This document shows, in pieces, positions 17,003-25,652 of a stretch of DNA of 64,000 bases. The notes beneath the pieces were generated by a model, which was not told the origin of the DNA, made no database searches, and worked only from the letters and a program-made list of their open reading frames with translations. Source of the DNA: Schlegelella_A sp036496385 (lineage in GTDB: Bacteria; Pseudomonadota; Gammaproteobacteria; Burkholderiales; Burkholderiaceae_C); the NCBI GenBank assembly GCA_036496385.1, contig DASXLD010000070.1, positions 1-64,000 on the forward strand, in the 5' to 3' direction. The position numbers and the translations under genes are program-made. The stretch's first letter is position 1, and the number at the start of each line of letters is the position of its first letter.

Positions 17003-17335
17003 ATGACCACCGACTTCGTCCACTCCTCCCACGAACCGACGCGCGCCGAGATCGACGCGCTCGCGGGAGCAACGCTGCTCGAGTTCGGCACCTCGTGGTG
17101 CGGCCATTGCCGGGCGGCACAGCCGCTCATCGCCGAAGCTCTTGCGAGCCATCGCGGGATCCGTCATGTCAAGGTCGAAGACAGCAGCGGCCTGCCGCTC
17201 GGCCGGTCGTTCGGCGTGAAGCTCTGGCCGACACTCGTCTTCCTCGTCGACGGTCAGGAGGTCGAGCGCCTTGTCCGGCCGCGCAACCGCCGGGCGCTCG
17301 ACGCCGCCCTCGACGCGATCGCGCCGCCGGCGTGA
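17003..17335 (+). CDS. Thioredoxin-family protein
   Basis: This 110-residue cytoplasmic thioredoxin-fold protein has the redox motif WCGHC (about residues 34-38) and the cis-proline region LWPTLVFL (about 73-80). I chose ATG 17003 (TTDFVHSS...), because the longer frame overlaps the Ku promoter region without family similarity. It lacks a signal peptide, so it is expected to act as a cytoplasmic disulfide reductase. It is divergent from ku and ends 31 bases before the convergent 11-mer-repeat gene. Confidence 0.85.
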   Translation: MTTDFVHSSHEPTRAEIDALAGATLLEFGTSWCGHCRAAQPLIAEALASHRGIRHVKVEDSSGLPLGRSFGVKLWPTLVFLVDGQEVERLVRPRNRRALDAALDAIAPPA

Positions 17336-17366
17336 TCGCGCCAGGTCTGCGCGTGCGGCGTCACGC

Positions 17367-17837
17367 CTACTTCGTCGTCCCGTTCGAAGGCGCCGTCGGC
17401 GACGCGCTGCTCACGGCGAGCGGGTTGATCCCATCCGGGTTGGCCTTGCCTGCGCTGACGGGCTGGCCGAACTTGGCGTTCGCCTTGTTGCTGACGTGAC
17501 GTGCCTCTTCGGCCGTCTTGTGGCCGGCGTGACGGACGGCGTTGGCCGACTTGTGCGTGACTTCGCGCGTCTCCTCTGCGACCTCGTGCGCGCCGTGGCG
17601 AGTGTCGCGGGCGACTTCGTGGCCGCCGTGGCGCGTCGCCTCGGCGACCTCGTGCGCGTCGTGGCGCATCGTCGCCCTCGCCGAAGTGTGGCCGGCCTGA
17701 TAGTCGGCGAGCGCCTCCTCACGATTGCGTTCGCGCCTCTCGTTGTCGGCCTGGCCGCTGTAGTAGGTCTGCGCGCTGGCGCCGACGACGGCGAACGCGC
17801 TCAAGGCGAGAGCGATCCTGGGCATCATGGTCTTCAT
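17367..17837 (-). CDS. Secreted protein built of six 11-residue LEA-like repeats
   Basis: This 156-residue protein has a signal peptide (residues 1-22, cleavage near ASA-QT). Residues 58-123 are six consecutive 11-residue repeats of the form R-H-x-x-H-E-V-A-x-x-T, which should form a long amphipathic helix. Such 11-mer patterns are seen in late-embryogenesis-abundant and related stress proteins, but no specific family is recognised. The His, Glu and Arg content suggests metal or anion contacts could be possible. The C-terminal tail is Pro/Ser/Thr-rich. Its start region is divergent from exonuclease III. Confidence 0.75.
   Translation of the reverse strand: MKTMMPRIALALSAFAVVGASAQTYYSGQADNERRERNREEALADYQAGHTSARATMRHDAHEVAEATRHGGHEVARDTRHGAHEVAEETREVTHKSANAVRHAGHKTAEEARHVSNKANAKFGQPVSAGKANPDGINPLAVSSASPTAPSNGTTK
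17469..17666 (-). repeat. Six 33-bp tandem coding repeats
   Basis: The 198-base segment encodes residues 58-123 of the LEA-like protein as six 33-base units. The first three repeats are the most alike (for example TRHGGHEVA and TRHGAHEVA); the last three have diverged. Units show the same 11-codon frame without insertions, which suggests duplication under selection for helix periodicity. Confidence 0.75.
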
Positions 17838-18002
17838 GTCGGTTCCTCCGAAAGCGTCGCGGCGCGCAACTGCGACCGCTTGTGCCGGAGCAGTATTGCG
17901 GCGCGCTGCCGGCCGTGCATCCGGCCGGCTTCCTGAGCGCGTGGCCGACTGCGGCGCAATCCGGCGTCGGAGTTGCCCTACGCGGGTGCATCATCGGCGG
18001 CC

Positions 18003-18779
18003 ATGAAGATCGCCACGTTCAACGTCAACGGCATCACCGCACGCCTGCCGCGCCTGCTCGAGTGGCTGGCCGAGACCGGGCCCGACGTCGTCTGCCTGCA
18101 GGAGCTGAAGACATCGGACGAGACCTTCCCCGCCGCTGCGCTGCGCGATGCCGGCTACGGCGCGGTCTGGCACGGCCAGAAGGGCTTCAACGGCGTCGCC
18201 GTGCTCGCGCGCGGCGACGACCTCGTCGAGGTGCGCCGCGGCCTGCCCGGCGACCCCGACGACACCCACAGCCGCTATCTCGAGGCGACGACGCACGGCC
18301 TCTTCGTCGCCTCGATCTACCTGCCGAACGGCAACCCGCAGCCGGGCCCGAAGTTCGACTACAAGCTCGCCTGGTTCGACCGTCTGGCCGCGCATGCCGC
18401 GAGCCTCGTCGGCGGCGGCCCGGTCGTCCTGGCAGGCGACTACAACGTCGTCGCGACCGACGAGGTCGGCGACATCTACTCGCCGCGCTCCTACCTCGAC
18501 GATGCGCTGCTGCAGCCCGAGACGCGCAGCGCCTACCGGCGGCTGCTGCAGTTGGGCTGGACCGATTCGATCCAGCACCTCCATCCCGGCCAGCCGCTCT
18601 ACACGTACTGGGACTACTTCCGCAACCGGTTCGCGCGCGACGCCGGGCTGCGCATCGACCATCTGCTGCTCAACGCCTCGGCGGCGACGCGGCTCGAGTC
18701 GGCCGGTGTCGACCGCTTCGTTCGCGCCCGCGAGAAGCCGAGCGACCACGCGCCGGCGTGGATCACCCTGCGCGACTGA
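18003..18779 (+). CDS. xth: Exodeoxyribonuclease III (AP endonuclease)
   Basis: This 258-residue member of the ExoIII/APE family hydrolyses DNA at abasic sites and degrades 3' ends in base-excision repair. It begins MKIATFNVNGITARL and has the metal-binding LQELKTSD, the catalytic GDYNV (residues about 146-150), and C-terminal RIDHLLLN and KPSDHAP with the catalytic His. I used ATG 18003, which is the family start. It faces the end of the 17-gene cluster convergently, 10 bases from the AgmX-like gene. Confidence 0.94.
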   Translation: MKIATFNVNGITARLPRLLEWLAETGPDVVCLQELKTSDETFPAAALRDAGYGAVWHGQKGFNGVAVLARGDDLVEVRRGLPGDPDDTHSRYLEATTHGLFVASIYLPNGNPQPGPKFDYKLAWFDRLAAHAASLVGGGPVVLAGDYNVVATDEVGDIYSPRSYLDDALLQPETRSAYRRLLQLGWTDSIQHLHPGQPLYTYWDYFRNRFARDAGLRIDHLLLNASAATRLESAGVDRFVRAREKPSDHAPAWITLRD

Positions 18780-18789
18780 GCGGCCGGCG

Positions 18790-19998
18790 CTACGAAGGCA
18801 GGAAGTCGAGCGGGTAGTTCACCACCATCTCGTTGACGTCCTTCGCACCGAAGTCGAAGGTCCGGATCCGCGACAGCAGCTTCGATTCGACGTCGGGCTG
18901 CTTCAGCTCGCTCGAGACGATGCGCAGGTCGGTGACCGCGCCCGAGGGTGCGATCGTCAGCTTGAGGACGACCTTGCCCTGCAGGCTCGGCTCCTCGCGC
19001 AGGGCGCGGTTGTAGATCGCGTAGATCGAGCCCTTGTTGCGCTCGAACACGAGGCGGACGTCCTCGATCGCGCGCGACGCCTTGCCGCCGCCACCCTTGG
19101 TCGCGGTGCCACCCCCGCCGCCGCCACCACCACCGATGCCGCTGCCGGTGCCGTCGCCGCGACCGCGCGCACCACCGCCGCCGGGACCGCCGCCGCCACC
19201 ACCGCCGATCACGCCCTCGACCATCGTCGTCGCGCGACCGGCGAGGCCGCCGCCGCCGGTGTTCGTGCTGTAGCCGGCGGTGTTGATGCCGCCGCTGCCG
19301 GTGGTGGCGTTCGACGTGATCATCGCGCGCACCGGAACGCCGGCCTCGTTGCCGGCGCCGACGCCGACGCCGACGCCGGTGCCGACGCCAGGGCCCTGCT
19401 TGACCGGTGCGAGCTGGACCGCGATCGGCGCTCCGTGCAGCTCCTGCAGGTCGTCCTTCATCGCCAACAGGCCGATGCCCGCGGCCTTGCGGCGCGCGCC
19501 TTCGATCTCGCCCGGCGGCTTGTCGGGAATCGGCACGCGCGCCTCGGGAACCGGAGCTTCCTTGTTGAGCGCGACCTTCGCCGGCGCATCCGGGCGCCGC
19601 GCCGGCGGCTTGACCGGATCAGGCTTGCTGTTGACCGCGACCTGCTTGTCGGGCGGCGGCTTCGGAATTTCGGCCTTGGCCTTCGGCGGGGGCGGCGGCT
19701 TCGGCTTCGGCGTTTCCTGCGCCAGCAGCAGCTTGGCCATCGGCGCCGAGACGACCGGCGCCAGCTTCGGATCGGGCTTCCTCACCGGCAGCCACGGCAT
19801 CAGGATGAAGAAGATCGCGCAGGCGATGAGGACGCGGTCGGCGATCCGGCGAAAACGGGCGTCATCGTCCGACGACGACGACCACGGCAGGACGCGCGAG
19901 CGAAACGAGACGCGGCCGCGCTTTCTCGAGCTCTTGCGCCGCGGCTCGCGAGGATCGTCGCGACTGCTGTGCATGGAGACGCGGCCGACTGAAGACAT
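18790..19998 (-). CDS. AgmX/PglI C-terminal-domain protein (TonB-like coupling protein)
   Basis: The 402-residue protein has a cytoplasmic basic N-terminus, one transmembrane segment (about 57-75), a Pro/Lys-rich stretch (about 95-160) like TonB, a long Gly-rich stretch (about 240-305) and a C-terminal domain (about 318-402: VFERNKGSIYAIYNRALREEPSLQGKVV with LKLTIAPSGAVTDLRI). This final domain is the AgmX/PglI C-terminal domain found in Myxococcus GltJ. I chose ATG 19998 because AGGG precedes it; a GTG at 20013 overlapping the upstream stop is the alternative. It probably links the inner-membrane motor to periplasmic partners. Confidence 0.85.
   Translation of the reverse strand: MSSVGRVSMHSSRDDPREPRRKSSRKRGRVSFRSRVLPWSSSSDDDARFRRIADRVLIACAIFFILMPWLPVRKPDPKLAPVVSAPMAKLLLAQETPKPKPPPPPKAKAEIPKPPPDKQVAVNSKPDPVKPPARRPDAPAKVALNKEAPVPEARVPIPDKPPGEIEGARRKAAGIGLLAMKDDLQELHGAPIAVQLAPVKQGPGVGTGVGVGVGAGNEAGVPVRAMITSNATTGSGGINTAGYSTNTGGGGLAGRATTMVEGVIGGGGGGGPGGGGARGRGDGTGSGIGGGGGGGGGTATKGGGGKASRAIEDVRLVFERNKGSIYAIYNRALREEPSLQGKVVLKLTIAPSGAVTDLRIVSSELKQPDVESKLLSRIRTFDFGAKDVNEMVVNYPLDFLPS
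19351..19389 (-). repeat. Tandem hexanucleotide repeat coding Gly-Val/Gly-Thr dipeptides
   Basis: The run GCCGAC/GCCGGT (fwd) is repeated about six times and encodes a Val-Gly-rich stretch (GVGTGVGVGVGAG) in the AgmX-like protein. Further downstream in the same gene, several long Gly codon runs (19105-19215) create another low-complexity segment. Such repeats can expand or contract and could vary between strains. Confidence 0.6.
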
Positions 19999-20009
19999 GC
20001 GCCCTGCCC

Positions 20010-20507
20010 TCACGGCTCGAACCTCTGACGGACGGCAAACGAAACGTCGCTGTAGCCGGCCCTTGCCGCGCTGACCATCACCTTGCGCAGCAGCCGGTAC
20101 GGGATGTCCTTGTCGCCCATGATCGTGACGCGTTTGCTGTCGGCCTCGTTCTCCTTGCGGATGACCTCGCGCGACATCTCGACGTCGAGCGCCGCCTTGA
20201 GCGGCTCGATGAGGTCGCCGTCGACCTTGACCGCGTCGGCGACCGACGCGACGACGCGCCCAGCGACCAGGATCTCGGTGCCGGTGACGACGACGAGCAG
20301 CGTCTCCTTGGGCGCCTTCTGCGACATCGACTCCGGAAGCTTGACCGCGCGCGGGCTGGCGAGCGTCTCGACGCCGCCGCTGTTGGAGAGCAGGAAGAAG
20401 ATCAGGATCGTGAAGACGTCGATCAGGGACACGAGATTCATGTCGACCATCGACTGGTTGCGGCCACGCCGCTCGTTGCGCCGCTGCAGCGGAGTCATCG
20501 GTTTCAT
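20010..20507 (-). CDS. ExbD/TolR-family biopolymer transport protein (proton-site Asp present)
   Basis: This is a 165-residue protein with a short cytoplasmic N-terminus, a single transmembrane helix (about residues 24-42) and a periplasmic domain. Within the helix MVDMNLVSLIDVFTILIFFLL the Asp30 lies at the position of the proton-carrying aspartate of ExbD and TolR. With the MotA/TolQ-like subunit and the second ExbD-like protein it should form a proton-driven motor, as for AglR/AglQ/AglS. It is 6 bases downstream of the other ExbD-like gene. Confidence 0.9.
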   Translation of the reverse strand: MKPMTPLQRRNERRGRNQSMVDMNLVSLIDVFTILIFFLLSNSGGVETLASPRAVKLPESMSQKAPKETLLVVVTGTEILVAGRVVASVADAVKVDGDLIEPLKAALDVEMSREVIRKENEADSKRVTIMGDKDIPYRLLRKVMVSAARAGYSDVSFAVRQRFEP

Positions 20508-20513
20508 GGCTCG

Positions 20514-21017
20514 CTACTGCTTGATGATCGGCGCATCGCCGATCGAGATGTTGGGGAAGTAGTCGGTACTGACGACGCGAGCACCCTGCACCTGATGTCC
20601 TGCGCGGACAGCGTCCATGACCTGCACCAGCGAGTCGTACGGGATCTCGCTCTCGGCTAGAACGGAAGCGTCGTCGTGCTGCGGAAACTTCTCCTTGATC
20701 GCCTGGATCGTCGCCGACAAGGTCTTGACGTCGGGGCCGCTGGGCAGATTCGGGATCGGCGGGTCGATCAGCCGGCCGCCGTGCTTGTCGTTGACCTCGA
20801 CGTATCTCGCGCGGATGATCACTTCGAGCTTGAGCGGCTTGTCCGGGTCGAGCTTCTGGATCTGCTCGTTCGACTGCGCGGGCAGGCTGAGGTCGATCAC
20901 CGCCAAGTGCGTGAACACGGCGACCGACAGCAGGAACGGCACCAGCACCACGATCAGGTTGATGAACGCGGTGATCTCGAGGTGAGCCGGCGTCTTCTTG
21001 AGGCGACGAGCGGGCAT
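20514..21017 (-). CDS. ExbD/TolR-family protein with Asn at the proton site
   Basis: This 167-residue protein has one transmembrane helix (about residues 14-38) and a periplasmic domain. The helix reads EITAFINLIVVLVPFLL; Asn20 (codon AAC) aligns with the aspartate that carries protons in ExbD/TolR/MotB. It is therefore likely not proton-conducting by itself and may act as a regulatory or structural partner of the second ExbD-like subunit. The family's conserved C-terminal region (YDSLVQVMDAVRAG) is intact. It lies between the MotA-like gene and the canonical ExbD-like gene. Confidence 0.9.
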   Translation of the reverse strand: MPARRLKKTPAHLEITAFINLIVVLVPFLLSVAVFTHLAVIDLSLPAQSNEQIQKLDPDKPLKLEVIIRARYVEVNDKHGGRLIDPPIPNLPSGPDVKTLSATIQAIKEKFPQHDDASVLAESEIPYDSLVQVMDAVRAGHQVQGARVVSTDYFPNISIGDAPIIKQ

Positions 21018-21057
21018 GTCGGGTCTCCGGAGGGATTCGGTCGGGGGCGGCGGCGCC

Positions 21058-21717
21058 TCAACCGCCCTTCGACGCCGCGTGCTCGAGCTTGAGCCGCTGC
21101 ACCAGGTTCAGGAAGCTCATCTTCGCGGCCTCGAGGCCGTCGACGATCTCGCTCGTCTTCGCCTGCAGGAACGAGTGGATGAGCAGGAACGGGATCGCGA
21201 CCATGAGCGCGAACGCCGTGTTGTTCATCGCGATCGAGATCGACGCCGACAGCATCTCGGCCTTCTCGGCCGGGTTGACCTGGGCGACCGCGGTGAAGCC
21301 CTTGATCAGGCCGATGATGGTGCCGAGCAGGCCGACCAGCGTGATGACGTTGGCGAAGGTGGCGATGTAGTGCGTGCGCTTCTCGAGGCGCGGCACGATC
21401 TCCATCATCCCTTCTTCCATCGCGGCGTCGAAATCCTCGCGCCGGCCGGGGCTCTGCATCCGCGTCAGGCCGTAGCTGACGATCTTGCCGACCGCGGCGT
21501 CGGACTGGGCGGCGACGCTCTGGACGTCGCGCAGCTGGCCCTTCTGCAGCAGCGGCAGGATGTGCGCCCAGACCTTGCGATTTTCGGTCCGCGCCTTGGT
21601 GAGGAAGATGAAGCGCTCGACTGCGATCGTGACGCCGAGCGCCATGATGAGCGCGCTCGGATAGATGAACAAACCGCAGTCCTGGAAGAACTTGATGACG
21701 GTGCTGAGGGGATCCAT
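21058..21717 (-). CDS. MotA/TolQ/ExbB-family proton-channel protein
   Basis: The 219-residue inner-membrane protein has three hydrophobic segments: about 18-38, 118-142 and 165-186. The conserved MotA/TolQ/ExbB domain (LEKRTHYIATFANVITLVGLLGTIIGLI and the second helix AMNNTAFALMVAIPFLL) is clear. It forms the pentameric stator-like pore around two ExbD-type helices. With AgmX-domain protein and TPR proteins it resembles AglR of the Myxococcus Agl/Glt machinery; TolQ of the Tol-Pal system is the other possibility, but no tolA, tolB or pal gene is in the cluster. Confidence 0.92.
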   Translation of the reverse strand: MDPLSTVIKFFQDCGLFIYPSALIMALGVTIAVERFIFLTKARTENRKVWAHILPLLQKGQLRDVQSVAAQSDAAVGKIVSYGLTRMQSPGRREDFDAAMEEGMMEIVPRLEKRTHYIATFANVITLVGLLGTIIGLIKGFTAVAQVNPAEKAEMLSASISIAMNNTAFALMVAIPFLLIHSFLQAKTSEIVDGLEAAKMSFLNLVQRLKLEHAASKGG

Positions 21718-21764
21718 GGCTGACTCCGATGAAAGTTCTGAAAACCTCTAGAGGTGAAAGTCGG

Positions 21765-22130
21765 TCACTTGGCAGGCGCCGCAGGTGCTGCGGGCGGGGT
21801 CTGCGCGACGGCCTGCGCGTCGTAGCGAACCTGGCGGCGAAAGACCTCGCGGTCGACCGGCGAGAGCGCCTCGTCGAGCACGCTCACGAGGGGACGGCCG
21901 CTGAGGTCGCCGGCGCCGGGCTTCTTCCACGGCACGATGTAGGTGACCTTGGGCAGCTCGCGGTTGCCGATGATCTGGCTGCGGTCGAGGTCGGCGCGGT
22001 CGGGCGCCGGCACGGCAGGCTCCGGCTCCTTTGCCGGCGCCGGCTTCCTGCTCTGCGCCGACGCAGGAACGAGCGCCAGCGCGACGACACCGGCGACCAC
22101 GCCGGCCACGAGGGTGCGAGTGACGTTCAT
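21765..22130 (-). CDS. Small secreted hypothetical protein
   Basis: This 121-residue protein begins with ATG 22130, which overlaps the upstream TPR gene stop (ATGA) and has AGGAGA four bases upstream. A signal peptide (residues 1-26, ending ASAQS) suggests a periplasmic or membrane-attached product. The rest has a PxxP-rich linker and a short conserved-looking core (RSQIIGNRELPKVTYIVPWKKP) followed by an Ala/Pro-rich tail. I do not recognise the family. Its position immediately upstream of the motor genes suggests it is a cluster component. Confidence 0.65.
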   Translation of the reverse strand: MNVTRTLVAGVVAGVVALALVPASAQSRKPAPAKEPEPAVPAPDRADLDRSQIIGNRELPKVTYIVPWKKPGAGDLSGRPLVSVLDEALSPVDREVFRRQVRYDAQAVAQTPPAAPAAPAK

Positions 22131-22822
22131 GGCTTCTCCTGACGACTGACCGTGATCGGCCCGGGCTTGCGGTTCTTGAGGTCGGCGACCCACTTGGTGA
22201 CGGTCGGGTCGCCGTTGGGAACCAGGGAAAGATAGCGTGCGTACTGTTCCAGCGCGCGCGGCGTGTCACCTAGATACAAGTCATACAGGATGCCGAGGTT
22301 CAGCACCGCGGCTGCGTACCCTGGATCGAGAACGACCGCGCGCTGGTAGGCGTCGCGCGCCTTCGCGAACTGGCCCTGCTGCCGGTAGGCGATGCCGAGC
22401 TGGTTGAGGTAGATCGGCTGTTGCGGGCTGAGCTTGACCGCCTGCTCGAGCTCGGCCAACGATTCCTTGAGCTTGCCGGCCTGGCGGTAGATGACACCCA
22501 GGTTGGCGTGCGGTCCGCCGAGCTCGGGATTGGCCTGGGCGAGCGCGCGGTAGGCGCGCTCCGCCTCGTCGACGCGGCCGCTTCGCAGGGCGCGGCTGGC
22601 GTCGTCGAAGGCACGCTGCGTCGCCGGGTTGACCGGCGTGGCATAGACGGGCGGGGCCGGCCGCACCGGTGCAGCTGCGGTGCTCGACGTCGTGCCCGAG
22701 CCGCTACCGGGCGTGACCGCCCCGCGCACGGCGCTGATGCCGTCACCGACCGTCGAACATCCTCCTGCGCCAAGCAGGAGCGCCGCCGCGCCGAAGCGCC
22801 ATAAGAGGCTAGCGGATCGCAT
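22127..22822 (-). CDS. TPR lipoprotein (GltE/AglT-like)
   Basis: This 231-residue lipoprotein has a signal peptide and lipobox (LGAGGC, Cys about 22), then a Ser/Pro-rich spacer and four to five TPR units (residues about 66-205, for example AFDDASRALRSGRVDEAERAYRALAQANPE). It probably attaches to a membrane facing the periplasm and binds partner proteins. In the Agl/Glt machine an equivalent TPR lipoprotein is GltE (AglT); this correspondence is inferred from architecture and neighbourhood. Its ATG overlaps the stop of the large TPR gene by 14 bases. Confidence 0.85.
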   Translation of the reverse strand: MRSASLLWRFGAAALLLGAGGCSTVGDGISAVRGAVTPGSGSGTTSSTAAAPVRPAPPVYATPVNPATQRAFDDASRALRSGRVDEAERAYRALAQANPELGGPHANLGVIYRQAGKLKESLAELEQAVKLSPQQPIYLNQLGIAYRQQGQFAKARDAYQRAVVLDPGYAAAVLNLGILYDLYLGDTPRALEQYARYLSLVPNGDPTVTKWVADLKNRKPGPITVSRQEKP

Positions 22823-25652
22823 CGACGACCCCTTCGCTGATCTCGGTCTTGCCGTACCGGACCGGCCGCAGCTCGCGCAAGGCGTCGAAGCTGCTCTTGA
22901 CCCACTTGTCGTAGACGCCGGTCGCGGCGCGACGCGCGTTCAGCTCGTGCAGCTCGGTCGCCTTCTCCTCGAACGGGAACGCCTGCTCCTCGAGCATCAC
23001 GTTGTACTGGTCGAGCTCGGCCTTGCTGAGCTTCTTCGGCCGCTCGGAGGTCATCAGCGCCTTGCCGAAGTCGCGGTAGACCGAAGCGATGCGGTAGGTC
23101 GCGGCGGTCGTGACGTCGGCGACGCCGTACTCGGCAGCGACCGAATATGCCTTCAGCGCCTCCTCCATCTTCTGCTTCTTGAGCTTGAGCTTGACCTGCA
23201 GCGGCTCGACCAGCTCGATCCTGCGGAACTCGGCGGCGACCGGCTCGGCCATCCCCAGCGCCGCGGTCGCTCCGAGATAGCGGGTGCGGTCGGTGCGCGC
23301 GCCGGCTCCGGCCTGGTCGGCGGCGAAGATCTCGCGCATCAGCGCCGCTTCGCGGCTTGCGTTGCCGGTGTCCTTCGCGATCTGCGCGAGGCGCCAGCGC
23401 ACCTCGACCGCCGACTCGAGCGACGGCGGATTCAGTGCCAGGAAGCGCTCGTAGGCCTTCGCCGCCTGCGGCTTGGCGTTCGCCTTCTCGTACAGCTCGG
23501 CGGCCTGCCAGAGCGTGTCGCGGGCGAGCTTCGGGTCCTTGCTGGCGATCGCCAGGCGTTCGTACTCGGCGGCCGCACTCGCCCACTGACCCGTCTCGAA
23601 ATAGGCGACGGCGAGCTTCTTGCTCACCTCGGGCTGCAGCGCGTGGTTGGGGAAGCGCTGGCGGAAGTCCTCGAGCGTCTTGATCGCGCCGTCCCAATCC
23701 TTGATCGCGAGCAGCGCCGCGGCGGCGTCGTACTGCGCGTTGGCGCGCACCGCCGAGCCTGCCGGCGCGACCGTGCCGACCCGGGCAAAGCTCGCCGCGG
23801 CTTCCTTCTGCTTGCCGCTCGCACGGGCGACCTCGGCCTGCTTGTAGATTGCGGCCGCCTGGCGCTCGACGAGATCGGCACGCGCCGGGTCCTTCTCGGG
23901 CGTCAGCTTGATCGCCTCGGCGAATGCCTTCTCCGCGGCCGCGAACGCACTGCGGTCGAACGAGGAGTACGCGATCACGGTCCAGGCGACGCGCCGCTGC
24001 GCTTCGGCCGCCGGCGGCTTCAGCTCGACGACGCGTTCGGCGACCAGCGCCGCCTGCTCGGTGTCCTTCAGCGCGTAGAGCTTCTCGGCGGCGTCGGTGA
24101 GGACGAGGCCGTTGCGGCTGTCGTTCGGGAACGCCTGGGCGAACTTCAAGGCGCTCGTGACGGTCGCGCGCTTCAGCGCCGGTTGATCTGCCGGCGCCGC
24201 CTTCTTCAGCAACTGCGCGTAGCTGAGCAGGGCGCCATAGCCGGCCTCGGCTCCCTTGGCAAAGCCCGCGTGAGCGTACGCGACCTTCTCGTATTCGATC
24301 ACGGCCTCGGCGAAACGGCCGTCCTCGAACAGCAGCTCGGCGAGCAGGAAGTTGCTCTCGGCCGCCTTCGGATCGTTCGGGAACGACGCCAGGTATTCGC
24401 GGTACCAGCGAACCGCCTCCTGCGAGTCGGCGCTCGACTTCGTGCGCTGCGCCATCGCGTGGTAGTGGCGCGCGAGCTCGGCGAGGCGCGTCTTGACGAG
24501 CGGCTGCGCCTTGTCCCAGCCGTCGGGGTTGACGCGGCGGAACTCGCTCGTGCGGCCGTAGTGGGCGACGTATTCCTTGCGCGCCTCGATCGCCTGATTG
24601 ACGAAGCCGCTTTTCTCGTAGATCTCGATCACGCGCGCCTGCATCACTGGCGCCTGCGCATGCAGCGGATTCTTGCGTGCGAACGCGTTGAACGTGTCAG
24701 CCGCGTCCTTGCTCCGCTCCTGCTTGATGTAGAGCTCGGCGAGCTGCTCGTAGATGCGGAACTCGTAGGTCTTCCTCGCCGGCGTCGTCACGTATTCCGG
24801 AATCGACTCGGCGCCCTTCAGGTTCGCCAGGCTGATGCTGACGACGCGGAAGGTGTCCTCGACCAGCTCGCGGTCGGCGCGCGTCAGATCGGCGATCGTG
24901 TCGAGGCCGAACTCGCCCTCGCGGCCGGCGATCTTGAGATCGAGAACGCTGAAAAACGACTTCAGGCCGTCGTCGAGGCGGCCCTGCTTGTACTGCGACC
25001 AGCCGAGCATGTAGTGCGAGCGGTCCTGGTACGGGGTCGCATCGGGCGAAGCGAGGACGGTCGCGAACGCCTTCTCGGCGCCGGCGTAGTTCTTCGCCGT
25101 GAAGAGCAGCTCGCCGCGACGGAACTGCGCCTCGCTCGCGTAGCGCGTCCCGGGATACTCCTTGACCATGCGGTCGAGCGTCTTCTGCGCCGACTCGAGG
25201 TCGCCGCTCTGCTCGTACGCGCGCGCCATCTGGTAGAGGACGCGGTCGTTGTTGGGATCCTTGGGGAAGTTCTTGAGGTAGTCCTGGTAGCGCGCAACCG
25301 CTGCCTTGTAGTCCGGCGCCGCCACCTTGCCGGAATTGCTGTCGCTGTCGGCACTGTCCATCTCGAGGTCGCCGAGGCGTCGCATCACTTCCGAGCGCTG
25401 CGGCGCCGCCGGCGCGATGTCGAGGAACTTGCGGTACGCCTCGATCGCCTTCTTCTCGTCGACGGCAGCGACGTCTTCCTTGTCGACCGTGACCTTGCGA
25501 TTGGCGAGCGTCTTCAGCGTCGGTTCGTTGTCGGGCGTGCCGCCGCCGCGGAACATCGAGCACGCCGAGAGCGCGCATGCCGCAGCCACCGCGATCGCGG
25601 TCGGCCGGCCGAGCACCGGCCTACGGCTTGGCGGAGGCGGCCTTGTCTGCAT
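22809..25652 (-). CDS. Large TPR lipoprotein, 947 residues
   Basis: The protein starts at ATG 25652; the signal region with lipobox (CALSACS, Cys about 31) makes it a probable lipoprotein. Almost the entire length consists of helical TPR repeats (for example YQMARAYEQSGDLESAQKTLDRMVKEYP and AVRWYREYLASFPNDPKAAESNFLLAELLFEDGRF), so it is a large solenoid of about 20 repeats. It could be the scaffold of the periplasmic part of the assembly, as AglT/GltD-like TPR proteins are in the Glt complex. The 5' end overlaps the upstream TPR gene by 32 bases. Confidence 0.85.
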   Translation of the reverse strand: MQTRPPPPSRRPVLGRPTAIAVAAACALSACSMFRGGGTPDNEPTLKTLANRKVTVDKEDVAAVDEKKAIEAYRKFLDIAPAAPQRSEVMRRLGDLEMDSADSDSNSGKVAAPDYKAAVARYQDYLKNFPKDPNNDRVLYQMARAYEQSGDLESAQKTLDRMVKEYPGTRYASEAQFRRGELLFTAKNYAGAEKAFATVLASPDATPYQDRSHYMLGWSQYKQGRLDDGLKSFFSVLDLKIAGREGEFGLDTIADLTRADRELVEDTFRVVSISLANLKGAESIPEYVTTPARKTYEFRIYEQLAELYIKQERSKDAADTFNAFARKNPLHAQAPVMQARVIEIYEKSGFVNQAIEARKEYVAHYGRTSEFRRVNPDGWDKAQPLVKTRLAELARHYHAMAQRTKSSADSQEAVRWYREYLASFPNDPKAAESNFLLAELLFEDGRFAEAVIEYEKVAYAHAGFAKGAEAGYGALLSYAQLLKKAAPADQPALKRATVTSALKFAQAFPNDSRNGLVLTDAAEKLYALKDTEQAALVAERVVELKPPAAEAQRRVAWTVIAYSSFDRSAFAAAEKAFAEAIKLTPEKDPARADLVERQAAAIYKQAEVARASGKQKEAAASFARVGTVAPAGSAVRANAQYDAAAALLAIKDWDGAIKTLEDFRQRFPNHALQPEVSKKLAVAYFETGQWASAAAEYERLAIASKDPKLARDTLWQAAELYEKANAKPQAAKAYERFLALNPPSLESAVEVRWRLAQIAKDTGNASREAALMREIFAADQAGAGARTDRTRYLGATAALGMAEPVAAEFRRIELVEPLQVKLKLKKQKMEEALKAYSVAAEYGVADVTTAATYRIASVYRDFGKALMTSERPKKLSKAELDQYNVMLEEQAFPFEEKATELHELNARRAATGVYDKWVKSSFDALRELRPVRYGKTEISEGVVDAIR

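Noticed and set aside
18790..21717. Tol-Pal system
   Set aside because: The channel and ExbD-type genes could belong to Tol-Pal, but there is no tolB or pal gene, and an AgmX-domain protein plus TPR proteins are present instead.
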